DNA from: Mycogone perniciosa
Lineage: Eukaryota; Ascomycota; Sordariomycetes; Hypocreales; Hypocreaceae
Direction of reading: 5' to 3'
Assembly: GCA_025331125.1 (NCBI GenBank)
Contig: JAOALB010000002.1
Location: 372,001 to 436,000 of the forward strand
Length of the DNA stretch: 64,000 nucleotides
Below are positions 47,126 through 58,394 of this stretch, one piece after another. The position numbers and the translations under genes were made by a program. The first letter of the stretch is position 1. The number at the start of each line of letters is the position of its first letter. Under the pieces are notes generated by a model. That model saw only the letters and a list, made by a program, of their open reading frames with translations, had not been told where the DNA came from and did not search any database.

Positions 47126-48189
47126 GTACACATGCACCACCAAGTCTAGGCATGTGCGATGGTGTAGTTCGTGGCTTGCATGACGATGAAAACGGCGGCT
47201 TGTCACGAATTTCGCGGTTTGGGCCTTCGGATGAGAAGAGAAGAAAATTTCTCTCTCTCACCGCTTGACACGCTTGACGAATTACGTGGCTGGAAACCCG
47301 TACTACATGCTACTAATGGTGTGTTTGTACGTACAAGATTTTGCTGTGTGCGTGGTGAGTCTTTTGCTTGGTGCTGAGATGGTGTGAGATGGAGTGAGAT
47401 GGAGTGGAGGGGTGGTGGGGGCATTTGTCAAAGTTGAAACAGGATGGATTGTCCATGTTTCTCAAGGTTTCCATTCCTTTCTTTTGACTCTCAATGCACT
47501 GACTTTTCTTACGAGTGGTCGAGCTTCCCAAAATGCTGCCTGGTTTCATACGACTATGGCGGCGGGTTGCCGTTGCACCGCCGTCACAATTACGGCACGT
47601 GGCATCAGGACGATACCATGTGAACAGGGGACCAAGACTTTCCAAAAGCCTGGAACCCCGTTGTGGCTGATGTATAATAAGAATAAGAATAATTATAATA
47701 AGGAACGGGGACCTGCAAGAGTAACAAGCCCTGACCCTGTTGCCTTGACAAACCCGTTACCAACTTGCTCAAGTTCATCATAGGATGCGAAGCGGTCTGT
47801 TGATCAAGCGCTGTAAGTTGTGGGGGTGGAGTTTCGAATGTCTCAGATAAGCCCGTTCTTCTCCATAGTGGTATGTATGTATTAGTCGTAGCTCTGGCAG
47901 AAGTAGTATTCGGGATGATCAAACATTTACGGTGGAAATACGAGTATGCATTTTCGTCCAAGGCAGACGGACTTGTACTCGGACAGTTCTGAAAGCAAAA
48001 AACGAAGGCCCGGATTCTGGCATACACACAGTCTTGGCATCTACAAACGCAGCTTGCTAAGGTGAATAGTGATCACCCGTATCTTAGTTCTCCGCATACG
48101 CTGTATCGGATTAGGATTGAGGGATGGCCCGACTGGGGAAGCGGGGTGGAAATAGGGAGGTATGAAGCTCCGTATCATTTGCCGTACGA

Positions 48190-48200
48190 GTACTCCGTAC
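48190..48200. repeat. Dispersed motif GTACTCCGTAC
   Basis: An exact copy of the 10-mer with a preceding GTACGAG unit, so both motif variants are adjacent. Confidence 0.65.
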
Positions 48201-48694
48201 TTTGTAGTATGTATCTAGTAGTGCTCCTACTCCGTAAGGGCGCCAAACAAGCTCCCATCTTATCTTTGGGTCCCCGCAACAAGAACGCCCAGCTATCGGC
48301 TGTGTCACATCGGGCGTGCCGATGGTCATTCCATGCTTACTCGGTATCTCTGTTCGTAGTTAGTTCAGATGACACGGGAAGGAGGGATAAGGGACCAGCT
48401 TGTTTGAGTCTAGAATATTGACAGTGACAACCGGCCAGCCGAGCAATAAACGCCCGCTGATGATGATCCCTTTCCGGGGTTCTCTGGGGTTTGTTGTGGG
48501 GTAGGCCGGGTATTTTCTCCGGCTTCTGCCAAAAAGTAAAATTGCCTTATTAGGCAGCCGAGATAGGAGGGGGAAAATATGCGCATCAAGTGGTATTAGG
48601 CAAGATAGGATACCAACAACTGCAGACAAACCGGACGGCTGTACTCCGTACGAAGTAGGGGACATACATACGGAGTCCTGCACCGCTGCTGTAG

Positions 48695-48719
48695 GTACGG
48701 AGCACGGAGCACGGAGCAT
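48695..48719. repeat. Tandem (ACGGAGC)3 repeat
   Basis: Three tandem ACGGAGC units differ from the dispersed TACGGAGTA motif by one base, so this may be a diverged relative of that family. Confidence 0.6.
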
Positions 48720-51700
48720 GTGCTGCTATGTTATGCACAGGAGCTGCAGCTCGTATCTACGCTGACTAAGCCCGAGGACAGAAATGGCATGTGAAACTAG
48801 ATCCATGCTTACGAGTACTCCGTAAGAACAACAGCCTTGCCTTGCTGGAACGTTGTTGATAACACTCTGGCCACTCTGAGGCATTTATCTGCCCCATACG
48901 ATGGGCCGTCGACAACACCAACTCCCCTCCGGACAATGAAGCAAATCGGCCTTGGCCTCGTCTTGTTTCCTCTGGAATCCGGTGTCGCGGAGTTTTCCCC
49001 CGCAATTACCGCGACCTCGCCGTGAGCGACAACAGCCTTGCGCAATTGGAATCGTAATTAATTTGCAGATACGTATTCCGACTTGCTACGTTGCACTCCA
49101 CAGAGAAGAGCTTGACCCTTCATGGGGAGAGGTTGGAGAAGGTACCTTATACCCCCCACAGCTAAAAGCTTACTGGTATGTACAAGGGTCTTCGGTTACT
49201 GGGCCGACACCCTCTGAGGCGGGAGAGGTACTCGTACATATTACGTGCTTCTCGTCTGTTTTGTTGGCTCACCATTTCTTCAAATCACCATCAGATGCAG
49301 GGCCCAGCCCATCCAGCAGGTCGGTTGCACCGAGCAAGGACCAGCCAGCAGAGACGACGCATTGTTGCTGCATACCACAATAAAAACAAAAACAACAGCA
49401 CAAACAAGAATACTTCGTACTTGATATCCGAATGTTCCATTTCATGTTGTGCCTGACTCGACATGCTACTGCAACAGGTTCCTGGCCAATGTAATGCAAG
49501 CTGCCGCCATCCATGGCTCTGGAAATGGTGCACAACTGACCTCCATTTCGGCAGCTCGGAACAATTAAGAATAAATACAAGAAACAAGAAACTCCTACGA
49601 GATCCTTTGAACAACCAGGACGGATGAAGAAGGTAATGCCTCGGGATCGGACACCAGTCACCCAAGCTGCAATGGCACATTGCCCCTACAGCAGGTCGAG
49701 GCCGGCGTAAAGTATCATCCAACCCCATCAACATGGCCCTTTGATTGAGTCCCACACCTCTTCTGCATGCAGATGGCGCAATCTGATCATAGATCCTCAA
49801 AACGATCATCCGATAGCTCATGCAAGAATATATTGACCAGCAGGATGTGCCCGGATGTAACTCTATGGCGAGCTCCGTGCCATGCATAACTTTGCTCCTC
49901 GACGGCATTTGGGGCGGGTCTGGGGTCTTTTTTCGCTCGGGCAAACATACCACCACACAAGCAAAGGTCCCTCCGGGGCCACTGCAGTTCTAATCCACCG
50001 ACATCGAGCCATTGTGGCGGCGTCGCCGAGAAAAAACGGAGTCGTGACACGAGCCTTGATGCCGCCCACTGCGGAGTAGTATCTGCCAATTTGTTACATG
50101 CCATATCAATTGCCGTCGGCTCCAACGGTAGATGTCACCCTGCCCTGGGGATGGCGAGAATAGCCCATATGTGAACCGGAGTAAGCATACGAGTAGAGAA
50201 GAGCTAACCTTATAGTCAACTCAAAGTTTGCTAGCCTGGCAGCTCATCAGATAAATTTCCGAGCGAGGTAGTTTCATCTTCAGCATGTGATAACGGGTCT
50301 CTCTCAAACGTCATCTATGATTCAGGGGATCTCTAGATTAACTACTGATATATTACTGATGGAAGCTTGTCAGATATTTTGTCCGGTACTTCGTAGAATT
50401 CCAAGGAATACATGATGTCCAAAGTGGCGTTTCGTAAAGGTTAGCAAAAGCAATCGGTCCGAACCTCACCAAAGTTGCGGCAGCCCTGGTGGCCAGGTCT
50501 GATCCAACAGACTGGCCAACGGTCCGATAAAGGTCTACTACCGAAAACAACGTATTCGCCTCGGCAACACTGCTTTGTTCCATGATGCCCCATTGATACC
50601 CCATTGAGGATTGTCTAGCAATCTACTCCGTGGAGGAGAAGGACAAGGAAAGAGAATATACATGTGATTCATAACACAAGTTCGTATAGCGATGGCGAGA
50701 ACGGCGTTTGCATTAGCCTCGCTCCGTTCACCATGCTTGAAGCTAAAGTAATGCTAGAAGTCTGGAGAATGCTCTGGTTCCTGAACTGCACCGGAATCTC
50801 CCGATGACACAGATACCAGCTTCACTCTGGCCTACAGTAGTGTTTGAAGCTATGAAGACAATAGAGACACACCGTGTGAGCTTTGCCAATTCAGCCAACT
50901 CATACAATGATGTATTATTAGTGCAGCTGTACTTAAGAGCCGACCGAACCACGTATTATCATGGCCATCGTACGTGAGATTTCGGGGGCTATGGATGATG
51001 AGAGAACCTTGACGCCGCTGAGCTAATTGTCAAACCAGCATTTCCGTACAAACTGATTTTCCTTTGCCTGTGAGTTGTAGTCCCCTTTTACATACCGGAG
51101 GATGGGGTGAGTGTAGGATACTTGCGTTTGCAATTATCTTTGTACCCCGTCTTTAACACCGACTCCACCATCAGGTCTCACTACAAGTATACAACTGAGT
51201 GAATGAGCATAAAGGAATTGGAAGCTCGGTCGGCATTCGAGCTCAGGATAATGCAACACACCTCCCCCCGGACTTGCAGCCGATATGCATGTCGGTCCTG
51301 TTGCGGTCCCGTGGTGGTCCCGAAATGTTGTCGATCCATTTCTTGCCTACTGACCTGCCTAACCTAGCCAATGATTCCTGTATACTACCATCCTTCAGCA
51401 TCAACACCCTTATTTACATCGCGCACAGCTGCCAAGTCTCTGGGCTGTAACCTGTTCCCCCGTATTTGGGAGCCAGAGTACGGCAGATGGCCCCCTAGAA
51501 ATATGCAGTCACACCTCGGTCACGGCGGGCTGCATGTCAAGCTCAACCCAAGGCTCCGGAGGTCGGCGAGCACAGCAGCAGACCCTGGTTTTTTCTTGTC
51601 CAGAGCCCTGGGTCTCATTAAAAATTCTTGTTTTTTTTATATGTGCTTTTTGCACAAATGTCGTGTTTTGTGCAATGAGGCAGGTAGGACGCGAAAATGG

Positions 51701-52684
51701 AGTTGGAGGGGATGATGCTACTCGCAACATCGCTGCGGGTGGTGGCGAGAGGAGGGAATTCTTCGCTTCGATGTGGTTACAGATGACAAAGAGAAATCGC
51801 ATGTTTCAACGTCTCCTTTTGGGGGAGGAAACGGGAAGGTTGCTTTGGTATGGGGTGGCGATGTGACGTGACGAAGGTGATGAGGTTTCTCTTTGTGTTT
51901 CGTTTCCTTCGTCTTCCGAACCTTGTTATCTGTACGAGATGAGTGCGGGAGCTACACTTGTTGTGGTGAGGGTCCCGAGAGAAGAGGCATCTTGGGGAAG
52001 CATTTTCTTTCGCGTTTCCATGTTCACATTTTGTGCAATGAGGGGTGTGATGATGGAGACGGACACTCCCCGGGAACACAACTTGAGGTTGTGCCCTTTC
52101 CGAGGGAATGAAACCGCTCTCGGTACGAGTGAGCATGATGTCGGATTCAGGAGAGTCGGTACTGCCCATGGATATTGAACAGGCGGTTAGTGGCCTCTGA
52201 CGCTGGAACATACCCATTGGTAGGAGAGGACATTGAGATGACGTCCTTCTTCTGAGTGTGATGTTCGTAGTAAGCTGCGAAACTCGTTATACGAGGCTGG
52301 ATCTTGATGTGGAAAAGACAAGCCCATGTGGCAAGCAGTGTTTGAACCCTTGTGTAGCATTTGCAAGCTTTCTGAAAAAGCAAATGGTACTTCTGCTTCA
52401 ATATTATTCACCATATTCACTCATGATGCAGTACCTGTCATGACTCTCACATTCCCAAACTTCGAGACCGTATTATCCAAACGTGACGGAGTCTCCACAG
52501 CAATACCTGAACGCCGATTCCCGACATACCCTCGGTTTCTTGACTCATTTCGAATTTTTGATGTTGTTACATTCCTAGTATTGTACAAAAAGTCGTTCGG
52601 AGCAAGTGGCTCATCAGTATGATCCATCCATCATGTCAGTCCATTCATATCATTCGTTCAAGTTGATACATTAAGATGAGAAGC

Positions 52685-53549
52685 TCAACCCCACTTGACC
52701 CCAAAGAAACTCAGCTGCTTCTTCCCAGATCTCGTTGCTGCAGTATCGGCGTTCTCAAGATAGATCCTCTCGTGGCCCTTGACGTCAAGGTAGAGATACT
52801 TGTACTCGAATTCATTCTGACCGGGTCGCCTGGCCATATGAAGCTGTGCTATTCCATTTGCTCGAGGGCCCTCAACCTAAAAGTTGGTTAGTTTGGTGAG
52901 AAGACGCTTGTTGGGGGTTTGTACTTGCATAAAAGTGCATCAGGAGATGTTGCGTTCCTTGAGCATCCGTCCTCTCCGAGGATCTGCACTGTGTAAGTAT
53001 TCGCGCTGTATCTATTGGAAGCTATAACACCCACGATACGGGACGTGCTCTCCTCCACTTATTGAAGGTTTCGTCTCCATGTGCTGAAATTTGGTTGGCG
53101 TCACCAAGAAGCTCCAGACACCTATAGTCCTTCTTGATCTTATCGACGGCTCGGTTGAATTGTGATATCTTGCTGTCGGGGGAGAAGACATCCGTCCAGA
53201 GGAAGTACCCAACACTACCCTTGTAATTGTTAGTTTCTAGTATCACAAATAGCACCGGGAGAGGCAATAATACCGTGAGCACAAGCCCAACAATGACCAT
53301 GCCAAAATTGAAGGTCTGCTGGGTCGCCCTCGCAGCCTTCTCTGTAGCGGATAACTCACTCCATGGCACAAATCCATTGTCGTTGAACGGAGTTATACTT
53401 CGCCGCTTTGGTTTTGGTGTTGCAGTCGTTCCAAGGCCATTCTGCGTCGCATAGCTCCGTGTAATAAGTAGTGGTCTGGTTGATGGCGCGATAATCAGGT
53501 TCGTCGCGGGTCGGATTGCGAGGAGCGATGGGGTTGCTGGTTTCATCAT
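52685..53549 (-). CDS. tim21: Mitochondrial import inner membrane translocase subunit Tim21
   Basis: Inner-membrane protein that bridges the TIM23 presequence translocase to the TOM complex and respiratory chain. Exons are 53274-53549, 53035-53219, 52929-52983 and 52685-52876; the sum is 708 nt or 235 residues. The N-terminus is a mitochondrial presequence (Arg-rich, few acidic residues: PLLITRSYATQN). A membrane helix follows around TFNFGMVIVGLVLTGSVGYF, interrupted in DNA by an in-frame 54-nt intron. The C-terminal intermembrane-space domain has HLLMHFYVEGPRANGIAQLH and the typical ending YLDVKGHERIYLENAD. The third intron uses a GC donor (TAT|GCAAGT ... TTTTAG): the alternative GT donor 4 bases on creates a stop, so GC-AG is well supported. 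Two adjacent ATGs (53549 and 53546) could both be used. Divergent from the Glo3 gene. Confidence 0.94.
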
Positions 53550-53932
53550 GGCGGCTCTTCGGCTTCCATCTTCCCAGGAACGAGGTCCTGATAATGACGA
53601 GAAGCTTGAATCTTGAGATTCGATTTACCCGTAGCTTCGATGGTAGAATGCCTGCAAGACAGGCTCGAGTGCTCATTGCGATACACCGCCCTCGGCAGAA
53701 AGTTTAGGCAGGGATCACCGCCTAGCCCAACTTGGATTAGTGTCCTGGTTATGCCACTTTACCGCATCGCCCTTCAAGCGAGTCGGACTCCTGAACGACC
53801 CAAGTTCAGATCGCAGAACCTAAACCCACATTCTTCCCTCGACAAATAACCGCAGCGGACTCAATATCGCATCTTTGATATACCTGGATAATCTACGTCG
53901 AATCCGCGTCACCCTATCCACAACTTGCCAAG
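53550..53932. promoter_or_regulatory. Divergent promoter region between Tim21 and Glo3
   Basis: This 383-bp spacer separates the Tim21 and Glo3 start codons and must contain both promoters. No gene, TATA box or motif copy stands out in it. Confidence 0.6.
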
Positions 53933-55617
53933 ATGAGCGGTCTCGCGACCAAGCAGCAGTCGCAGCAGATCTTCGAGAAGTTGAAGTCGAAGCCAGCGAA
54001 CAAGGTATGAACAGAATGGTGTTACTGGTACTCCGTATGGGTCCTGCGGTTTCTCATCATTAATTCTCGCATAGATATGCTTTGACTGCGGTCAGAAGAA
54101 CCCTACTTGGACATCAGTTCCTTTCGGCATCTACCTGTGCTTGGATTGCTCCTCCAACCACCGCAACCTTGGTGTTCACATTTCATTTGTGCGCTCAACG
54201 AACCTCGATCGTACGTATGGCGCTTATTCCCATTCCAGGTCTTCTCTAACAAATAGTACAGAATGGCAATGGGATCAGCTTAGGGTGATGAAGGTCGGCG
54301 GCAACGAGTCTGCGACCAAGTTCTTCCAGCAGAACGGAGGCACTGCGGCATTGAACAGCAAAGATCCCAAGACCAAATACCATTCTAATGCAGCTACCAA
54401 GTACAAGGATGAGCTTAAGCGACGCGCCGCGCGAGATGCTAGGGAGTATGCCAGCAGTATAGTCCCGACATTGGTAGCACAATCACTAACCTCACCGCTA
54501 GATTCCCCGGCGAAGTTGTTGTTGACACCCCCGAGGGTGACGGAAGCTCCACACCGGCTGGAGAGCCTGAGGATGATTTCTTCTCGTCTTGGGACAAGCC
54601 AGCGATCAAGAAGCCCACGCCTCCTGTCTCTCGAACTGCTACACCACCCGTTGTTGGCCGGACGCCATCTCCATTTCTCAATGCTGGTAACGGCAAGGAG
54701 GGCGCTCGCGCCGCCTCACCGTTGTCAAAACCGGAATCCACCGAATCGAAGCCTGCTGCTAGCCGCATAACTACATCAGCTGCGCTCCGCAAGACTACTG
54801 CCGGCGCCCCCCGAAAGGCCAACGTCCTTGGGGCCAAGAAGGTGCAGAAGCTCGGCGTGAAGAAGGTCACAGGAGATGTGATCGACTTTGATGAAGCGGA
54901 GAAGAAGGCCAAGGAAGAAGCGGAACGCATCGCTAAGCTAGGATATGATCCGGATGCTGAGGACGAACAGGCCAAGGCTGGCACAAGTTCAACTGCCGCA
55001 ACCATTATCTCTTCAACGCCGGTCAGCCCACCTCGCGGAGGTGTTGGATCGCACACACGCCAGAAGTCGAATGCCGAGATGGAGCGATTGGGTATGGGCA
55101 TGGGACGACTCGGGTTCGGCCAAATTGGAGGCGGAAAACCAGCTGCTGCCGCTGCTACCTCGGCGAAGAAGAACGCTGGTGGCTTTGGTTCAGTTGGACC
55201 CGTCAAGGCAACGGCTCAAGGCAAGTTTTGCAATCACTCTAGTCCCCAGGTCAGCTTTTGCTAACATGTCTTGTTCCAGATGAATCTGATAACTTCGCGC
55301 GGAGCAAGTTCGGCACCCAGAAGGCCATTTCTTCGGACGAGTATTTCGGTAAGGGTGCTTTCGACCCTTCTGCCCAAGCCGAGGCCAAGACACGACTCCA
55401 AGGTTTCGAGGGCGCTAGCGCGATTTCTTCAAACGCCTACTTTGGACGACCGGAGGATGAGGAGACTGAAGATTATGGCGATATCGAAACGGCTGCTAAG
55501 GATTTCGTCCGTAAATTTGGCATCACGGCCAGCGATGATCTTGAGAACCTGACCAATGTCCTGGGTGAAGGTGCTTCGCGGTTGCAGGGCGCCATTCGGT
55601 CATATCTCGACCACTGA
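53933..55617 (+). CDS. ADP-ribosylation factor GTPase-activating protein, Glo3 type
   Basis: Stimulates GTP hydrolysis by Arf1 on COPI vesicles, promoting uncoating in Golgi-to-ER traffic. Exons are 53933-54004, 54075-54210, 54262-54445, 54502-55220 and 55280-55617; 482 residues. The ArfGAP zinc finger CFDC-x16-CLDC with NPTWTSVPFGIYLC lies at about 26-49, followed by HRNLGVHISFVRS, which includes the catalytic arginine. The middle is a low-complexity Pro/Ser/Lys region. The end carries the Glo3 motif twice (ISSDEYFGKG and ISSNAYFGRPED), which separates it from Gcs1/Age2. The third intron was placed with GTATGC at 54446, because that restores the frame (AREFPGEVVVD). The fourth intron is best read with a GC donor (CAAG|GCAAGT) joining Q-D; a GT donor at 55242 is a less likely alternative. 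Confidence 0.94.
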
Positions 55618-55971
55618 GGTAGTGTAATAGGGGTCTACGAGTTGGGAGTACTAGTTTCCTAACTCTGATTGTGATTTGGATGAGAACAGAGATAGAAATG
55701 ACGTGAATCGGGCATAATAAAAGGAATCAAACGAGGTGATGCCAGACGGGGGGGGGATGGATGGAGCCCATTGAAGCTGGCGTCTAATGTGATGTAAGAT
55801 GTTAGGTTGATTAGCACAAAATAGATGTTTGATGTTTTTTATGACGAAAGTATAGTTGAAAGAAATGCATTTAATTTAGAGATTCAGATGCTAGCTAGTA
55901 TATAGTCTACATGGCATGAGATGGTATGAAAATATTATAGGAAAAACATAAAACATGAATCATGGTACATT

Positions 55972-57332
55972 TTACAACTTGGGGTTAAGCATCTTGTTGC
56001 CCGCCTGTAACCAGGCAACGGCATCATCAACGAACTCATCGACAACAGCCTTGGCAGGCTTCTGCTCGTTGACGACAGCAGCACATTTGCCCATCAGGAA
56101 GGGGCGGAACTGCTCAAGAGGATCATCCTCGTCGTCGTCGGCAGAGGTCTTGATGCCCTCAATCTTGGTATTTTCGCCGTTGAGGACCTTGTCGAGGTCA
56201 GCCTCATAGGGGATGACACCCTTGGCGGTGAGCTCCCGCATCTCTTGTTGACGGTTGACTTCCCAGTCGTTGATGTAGGGGTTGTTGCGGACACGCATCG
56301 GGCGACCAGTGAAGATGATGGTGCGGACGTTGTCCTCGTGGCCAGCGGTGCGGACGGCATCCTTGTGGCTCTTCGGGGCACCGGCCTCATCGGTGAGGAT
56401 GAAGCGGGTGCCGACCCAGACACCGCTGGCGCCCATCATGAGTGAGGCGGCGAGCAGCTGGCCGTTGTGAATGCCACCGGCGGCGACGACCTGGACTGGC
56501 TTGCCAGTCAGGGGAGACTTGGTGTTCTTGCAGAGGTCGACGACAGCGGGGATGAGGATCGTAGTGGGAATGTCACCAGTGTGGCCGCCACCCTCGCCGC
56601 CCTGAGCGCAGATGATGTCGACGCCGATATCGAGGCACTTCTGGACGTGCTTGACGTGGCCGATCATGTTCATGTAGAGAATGCCGGCGCCATGGAGCTT
56701 GTCGACAATGGCCTTGGGAGGCACGCCGACTGCGGAGACGAAGAGCTTGGCGCCCTCCTGGATGACAATGTCGACGAGCTCGTCAAGTTTGCCCTTGGTG
56801 TAGTCATAACTGCAAAGTCACAAGCGTTAGTATGTCTATGTTATCTCGCCGGCAGTTGCCGCATGATCAGCGCGCGGCAATGCGTCAACACGCGGATTGT
56901 GTGATTTCAGGGATCAGGGACCAGGGACCAGCGGGCGCAGTGGTACGGGTAGGTAGGCCTACTTGGTTTTTCGGGCACTGCCGCCGACCTGTGGCAGCAG
57001 TAGATCAACACCAAAAGGCGCCTTCTTATCGTCGAGGTAGCTCTTGAGTTCGGCGATTTGCTCGCGAAGCATCTCGGGGGTGTAGCCAACGCCGCCAATG
57101 ACACCGAGACCACCGGCGTTGGTGACAGCGGCAGCCAGCTTCGGGCCGGCGGCGACGTTCATGCCGGCCAGCAGGATGGGGTGCTGGATGCCGAACAGGT
57201 CGGTGATGGGAGTGCGAATCTTCTCTGTTGATTTTCCATGGTTAGCGATGGTCTCACGCTCACGGCGCGAGGGTCCGATGCGACTGATTTCCGCGCCTGG
57301 ATGGGAAGGTTTGACGTACGAGGAGAAGCCAT
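55972..57332 (-). CDS. Nitronate monooxygenase (2-nitropropane dioxygenase family)
   Basis: FMN-dependent enzyme that oxidises alkyl nitronates to carbonyl compounds and nitrite; fungi use it against nitro toxins such as propionate-3-nitronate. Exons are 57320-57332 (13 nt: MASP plus one base), 56963-57224 and 55972-56809; 370 residues. The TIM-barrel signature appears in order: IRTPITDLFGIQHPILLAGM, AGGLGVIGGVGYTPEML, LFVSAVGVPPKAIVDKLH, and the FMN-binding and catalytic-His region CAQGGEGGGHTGD, followed by VVAAGGIHNGQLLAASLMMG with the phosphate-binding glycine loop. The second intron is long for this window (153 nt). Convergent with the Glo3 gene (354 bp between stops), divergent from the folate enzyme. 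No targeting sequence is seen. Confidence 0.93.
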
Positions 57333-58394
57333 TGTGACGGATGATCTATGAGGTCTAGAACGAGAATAGGATGAGAGGAGCGTCTAGAAGATTGTCGAGT
57401 ACAGGAGGTATAAAGAGAAGAAGGAGAAGAGAAGCGGCGGGGAAGACAGGTTGAAGCAAACAGTATTTGGGTTTTAAGCCGGTAATCAAAAGGCCGATAA
57501 AGCGAGAGGATCGCATACCAAAATGATGAGCCGAGGTTGAGAGGAGCCATTGCCGTATTTGGCTTAGCATGATACTTGACCACTCGGTGTGGGGAAGATG
57601 CCTCGGAATAAGGTGCTGACATGATTCAGTTTAGGAGTGATAAACACATGCCATACTCGTATATTCTTCCACCGAGATGCTCCTGTGACTTATTAGTGCT
57701 TATATTAATAGCAAAAATTTAACTGTATGGAGTATTCGTCGGTTTTATCGGAGAAGGAAGGTATAGGAAGGTAACTAAAGGATTCGAAAAAAAGTATGGT
57801 ATTGGAAGGGTAGCATGCATCCCTTATGCACAGAGACACTTTCAGAGACGCAGATTTGCCGTTGAAAGGTTTTCTTTCCCTCCCCATAATAAGCAGTGGG
57901 AAATTCCTATGTAGTCTTACCGTAAGGGAGTGCCCGGGCAAGCGTGATAACTATTAATCATGGGATACCGCGATTTCCGAGGATATTATATGATGTCCTG
58001 GATACGAGTGGGATAATAAGACCTGTCACTAAGACGCCAAAGCGCAAGCCGCGGTCGTCTAAATAATGCTATAGTCGACCCACTGTGATATCTGCGATAC
58101 GCAAATCATCCAATGTCAAATAGAAAAGGGAACAAAAATCCAAAGAACATCTCACTAGATAAGAATACCTACCATAAGGCTAAATGTGAGTATTGCTGGT
58201 ATGCCGGCATGTTCGTGCTATCTGGAGTCAGCGACATGGCGCTCCCTATCCACCTACCCTAGATAGTAAATGTCGCCTTATCGGATTTTTTCAACGCCCT
58301 CGCTATTGACCCTCAAACCTCCAACTCGTCAATCTCATTGCAACCACCACCAAGATGTTATTCCGTGATTAAAGCCCTGGCCTAGCAATTCAGG
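57333..58394. promoter_or_regulatory. Divergent intergenic region between nitronate monooxygenase and the folate enzyme
   Basis: This 1.06-kb region separates two divergent starts and contains both promoters. It is AT-rich around 57700-58300, and open frames there are short. I see no gene or clear motif. Confidence 0.5.

Larger units (their letters stand above)
45610..52684. other. 7 kb stretch downstream of creA without a recognisable gene
   Basis: The first 500 bases should be the creA 3' untranslated region. Beyond this I see no gene. Several long open frames (such as 49291-49956 on the minus strand, 221 codons, and 51777-52217) have no recognisable domain and no protein-like composition. 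The stretch holds CACA/CACG dinucleotide repeats at 47091-47125, GAGATGGAGTGA-type repeats at 47378-47410, AATAAGAATAAG-like runs at 47675-47700 and a tandem CACGGAG triplet at 48695-48719. TACTCCGTAC-family units lie near 46463 and 48190. Confidence 0.55.

Noticed and set aside
49291..49956. 221-codon minus-strand frame downstream of creA
   Set aside because: Composition is Cys/Trp/Met-rich without a domain and includes a poly-Phe/Leu stretch from a repeat of AAC/AAA triplets; no splice structure or promoter is evident.
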